A stretch of 33,050 bases of DNA from an uncultured Holophagaceae bacterium. Lineage in GTDB: Bacteria; Acidobacteriota; Holophagae; Holophagales; Holophagaceae. How positions within the stretch are numbered: position 1 is the first letter of the stretch; each line of letters begins with the position of its first letter. A model generated the notes under the pieces. That model worked only from the letters and a program-made list of their open reading frames with translations. It searched no databases and was not told where the DNA came from. The stretch is from assembly GCA_903839205.1 (NCBI GenBank), contig CAIMBM010000026.1:1-33050 (forward strand), written 5' to 3'. The position numbers were made by a program, and so were the translations under genes. Shown one piece after another: positions 30,731-33,050 of the stretch.

Positions 30731-31339
30731 TCAGTCCTCTTTGGCATTCGCCTTGGGGGCGGCGCCAGTTGGCTTCTTCGCGGGGACGGCTGGAGGAGGC
30801 TCGGGGTTGTAGATGAATGCGCTGATGGTGCACTTGACCGCAGCCGGATAAGCGCTGCGGGCATCCGGCTTGCGTGCGAATTCGATATTCGAGATGTTGA
30901 CGATCTTGTCGTAGCCGGAGACCAGGGAGGCGAACTGGCCAAAGGAGTGGTACCCCACGCGGAACTCGAACTCCACCGGCTTTTCGGTGTAGTACGTGTC
31001 CCTCCGTTCGGGTTTCAGAGAGAACGACACTTGATCAATGCCCGCATCATCGGCGATCTTCTTGATCCGGTACGGAATCTCGCCGTAGTCGGTCTCTGAC
31101 GGCATGATCTTGATCAGTTCCTCGATCCGCTTGTCCTGCTTGGCCACTTCCTCGCGGAGCTTTTCATAACTGGCCTTGAGGAGCTTGCCCTTGTCGACCT
31201 GATCCTGGAGGTTCTTGATGTCCGCATTGATGGCCTCAAGGTCGCCCCGCTTGCCGCCAAGAAGGAAGTAGACCAGTCCGGCCAGGACAATGCCAGCCAC
31301 TGCGCCCACACCTATCTGTTTCTGAAGTTGAGGATTCAT
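30731..31339 (-). CDS. pilO: Type IV pilus assembly protein PilO
   Basis: Bitopic inner-membrane partner of PilN in the alignment complex. The 202-residue protein has one N-terminal membrane helix (about 9-27), a coiled-coil (about 33-78, with EAINADIKNLQDQVDKG), and a C-terminal ferredoxin-like domain with YHSFGQFASLVSGYDKIVNIS. It ends in a Pro/Ala/Lys-rich tail. GAGG lies before the ATG; the gap to pilN is 8 bp. Confidence 0.94.
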   Translation of the reverse strand: MNPQLQKQIGVGAVAGIVLAGLVYFLLGGKRGDLEAINADIKNLQDQVDKGKLLKASYEKLREEVAKQDKRIEELIKIMPSETDYGEIPYRIKKIADDAGIDQVSFSLKPERRDTYYTEKPVEFEFRVGYHSFGQFASLVSGYDKIVNISNIEFARKPDARSAYPAAVKCTISAFIYNPEPPPAVPAKKPTGAAPKANAKED

Positions 31340-31347
31340 GGCCTACC

Positions 31348-31947
31348 TCAGACGGCGTTCTGGAGTTCAAAGGAGATGGTGAATTCGAAAGCGCCGGAGG
31401 TGCCCCGCTTCGCACCTGGATAATTGATTTTCTTGAACCAGCGGGTCCGGGACTGGAGGTTCCCATAGAAGGAATTGATGGATTCGAAGTTCCGCGCTTC
31501 TCCCTCAACGGTGACGGTCATGCCCTTCTGAGAGACTTTCTTGAACCAGACGTCGTCAGGCAGGCTATTGGCCAGCTCCTCCAGGAAATGGACCGGCAGG
31601 GCCTGCTGGCGCTTGAGGGTGCTCATCACCTCTTCTTTTTTCTGGAGTGTTTCCTTCTTTTCCCGGAATTTCTTCTCCAGCGCGATGTAGGGCTCGTACT
31701 GCTTCTTGTCCTGCTCCAGGCGGGCCTTCTTCTGCTCGGCCCGGGTGAATTCGCTGTTCAGCCAGAGGTAGTAGACGCCGCCAAGGGCGGCAAAGACGAG
31801 TCCCACCACGACCCCGGCGATGGGCAGGCTGGCCCGACTGCCGCCCTCTCCCGTGTAGACCTGGACGGGTTCTGCAGAACCTTTGTCACCGCCCTTTTTG
31901 GCTCCCGCCGGAGCCAGCGCGTCACCGAGCAGGTTGATCTTGATCAT
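31348..31947 (-). CDS. pilN: Type IV pilus assembly protein PilN
   Basis: Inner-membrane protein whose cytoplasmic tip binds PilM. The 199-residue protein begins MIKINLL, matching the conserved PilM-binding INLL motif. After a Gly-rich tail it has one membrane helix (about 42-64), a charged coiled-coil (about 66-115) and a C-terminal domain related to PilO. Its ATG overlaps the pilM stop as ATGA. Confidence 0.95.
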   Translation of the reverse strand: MIKINLLGDALAPAGAKKGGDKGSAEPVQVYTGEGGSRASLPIAGVVVGLVFAALGGVYYLWLNSEFTRAEQKKARLEQDKKQYEPYIALEKKFREKKETLQKKEEVMSTLKRQQALPVHFLEELANSLPDDVWFKKVSQKGMTVTVEGEARNFESINSFYGNLQSRTRWFKKINYPGAKRGTSGAFEFTISFELQNAV

Positions 31948-33026
31948 CGGTCCCCCACTTGGCGCATGGCCAGCCCAACCACCACCGCTGCGCCTCCGCC
32001 AATTTCACGGACCGTGACGGGATCCTCGGTGCGGCCATCGACCTCGATGAGTTGGAAGGGATTGAACCGGTCCACGGACACGCGCAGGCGGTCGGCCAGC
32101 ACCTCCAGGAGACCGTGGATCATGGAGCCGCCTCCACAGATCAGCACGCGATCCATGCGATCGACCTTGAAGCTGCTTTTGAAAAAATCGAGAGTTCTCA
32201 CAAGTTCATCGGCAAAGGCTGTGGACACTGCATTGATCGAGGGCTGGACCTCTTCAGGCTCCCGCCCCTCCGAGGCCTGGTTCCGCTTCAACTGCTCAGC
32301 CGCCTCAGGGGTGACGCCCCAATCCTCCATCAGTTTTTCCGAATACCGACTGCTGCCCCAGGCCATGTCGCGCCAGAACACGGACTTGCCTCCGACCATC
32401 ATGGTCAGGTTGGTGAAGGTCGCCCCCATGTTCACCAGGGCCACGACTTCATCCCGTCCTGCCCCCATGGTGTTGATCTCATAGGCATTCTGAACGGCAA
32501 AGACGTCCACATCCACGACTTTGGGACTGCAACCCGCCTGTGCGACACAGCTGACATAGGCCTCCAGCTTGTCCTTGCGGCAGGCCACGAGCACCACATC
32601 CATGTTGCCTTCCCCTGCCCGCTCCTCGATGAGGTAGTAATCCAGCGCGTAGGAATCGAGTCCCTGACCGGCCGGGAAAAAGCTTTCCGCCTCCCAGCGT
32701 ACGGATTCCGCCAACTCGGCTTGGCTCATCAGGGGGAATGTCACTTTTTTGACCATCACCTGTTGGCCGGATAAAGAAATGGCCACTTCCTTGGCCTTGA
32801 TTTTCTGTTCCGAGAGAACCTGCCGGATGGCCGCCGCAACCGCGTTGCTATCCATGATATCCCCGTCCACGATTGCATCCGATGGAAGGGGGACCTGACC
32901 CAATTTCTGGAGCCGGTAGCGAACGTTGGCGCCCTTTCCCATCTGCTGAAGTTCGCAGACTTTCACGGAACTGGAACCAATATCCAAGCCGACAAGACTT
33001 TTGGTTTTGCTTCCGAAAAGACCCAC
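31944..33026 (-). CDS. pilM: Type IV pilus assembly protein PilM
   Basis: Cytoplasmic actin-like ATP-binding protein that couples the pilus motor to PilN. The 360-residue protein has the phosphate-1 motif GLDIGSSSVKV near the start, an SHS2-type insert, and the later motifs ALVNMGATFTNL and LICGGGSMI. I prefer the GTG at 33026, with TGAGG at six bases. The frame also allows a GTG at 33038, which has no such site. It is the first pil gene seen; the operon promoter lies beyond the window edge or just upstream. Confidence 0.95.
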   Translation of the reverse strand: MGLFGSKTKSLVGLDIGSSSVKVCELQQMGKGANVRYRLQKLGQVPLPSDAIVDGDIMDSNAVAAAIRQVLSEQKIKAKEVAISLSGQQVMVKKVTFPLMSQAELAESVRWEAESFFPAGQGLDSYALDYYLIEERAGEGNMDVVLVACRKDKLEAYVSCVAQAGCSPKVVDVDVFAVQNAYEINTMGAGRDEVVALVNMGATFTNLTMMVGGKSVFWRDMAWGSSRYSEKLMEDWGVTPEAAEQLKRNQASEGREPEEVQPSINAVSTAFADELVRTLDFFKSSFKVDRMDRVLICGGGSMIHGLLEVLADRLRVSVDRFNPFQLIEVDGRTEDPVTVREIGGGAAVVVGLAMRQVGDR

Positions 33027-33050
33027 CGGACGCCTCACTTGGAGAAAAGA

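Noticed and set aside
1-33050. CRISPR array, phage, integrase or transposase genes
   Set aside because: No spaced repeat array and no protein with such motifs was found in either strand.

Overview
This is a GC-rich (roughly two-thirds G+C), densely packed bacterial chromosome segment. It has housekeeping genes, very short intergenic gaps and frequent ATGA-type stop/start overlaps. Gene content is Gram-negative: type IV pilus assembly pilMNOPQ with an outer-membrane secretin, SecA, RapZ, an RdgC-like recombination protein and YqgE. The protein style is reminiscent of Acidobacteriota of the Holophaga/Geothrix type. That placement is an impression, not a demonstrated result. No phage, plasmid, integrase, CRISPR or defence island was seen.

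Layout. Positions 1-1904 (minus): a site-2-type protease gene, trpS and a tRNA-Lys(CUU) gene. 2066-6605: an aldehyde-dehydrogenase-fold protein that has lost its catalytic residues (+), tlyA and mltG (minus, overlapping), and a saccharopine/lysine-dehydrogenase-like gene (+). 6606-10171 (minus): rapZ and secA, separated by a strong terminator. 10311-10730 (+): ndk. 10804-14033 (minus): yqeY, proS and an unknown gene, with a 273-bp element bounded by inverted repeats lying exactly between proS and the unknown gene. 14152-17481: cheX-like (+), a [4Fe-4S] ferredoxin (minus), then thiL, a DUF2062 protein, ybaB and recR (+). The 3' end of recR is duplicated at 17576-17652. 17659-19784 (minus): amtB, a PII protein gene and a [2Fe-2S] ferredoxin. 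19915-21208: a YqgE gene and a divergent membrane-protein gene.

21212-26837 (minus) is a long collinear run: a PP2C phosphatase, an RdgC-like protein split over two ORFs, an exported amidase, a small lipoprotein, purE, mogA-like and a 71-aa protein. 26927-28165 (+): a hydroxyacyl-CoA-dehydrogenase-like protein lacking one catalytic residue, a 50-aa membrane protein and a small CxxC protein. 28227-33026 (minus): pilM-pilN-pilO-pilP-pilQ, the inner-membrane alignment complex and secretin of the type IV pilus.

No clearly new multi-gene system is evident. The best leads are the dead aldehyde dehydrogenase near a lysine-dehydrogenase-like gene, the split RdgC in a phosphatase/amidase operon, the inverted-repeat element that supplies the proS stop codon and the next gene's ribosome-binding site, and the recR tail duplication.
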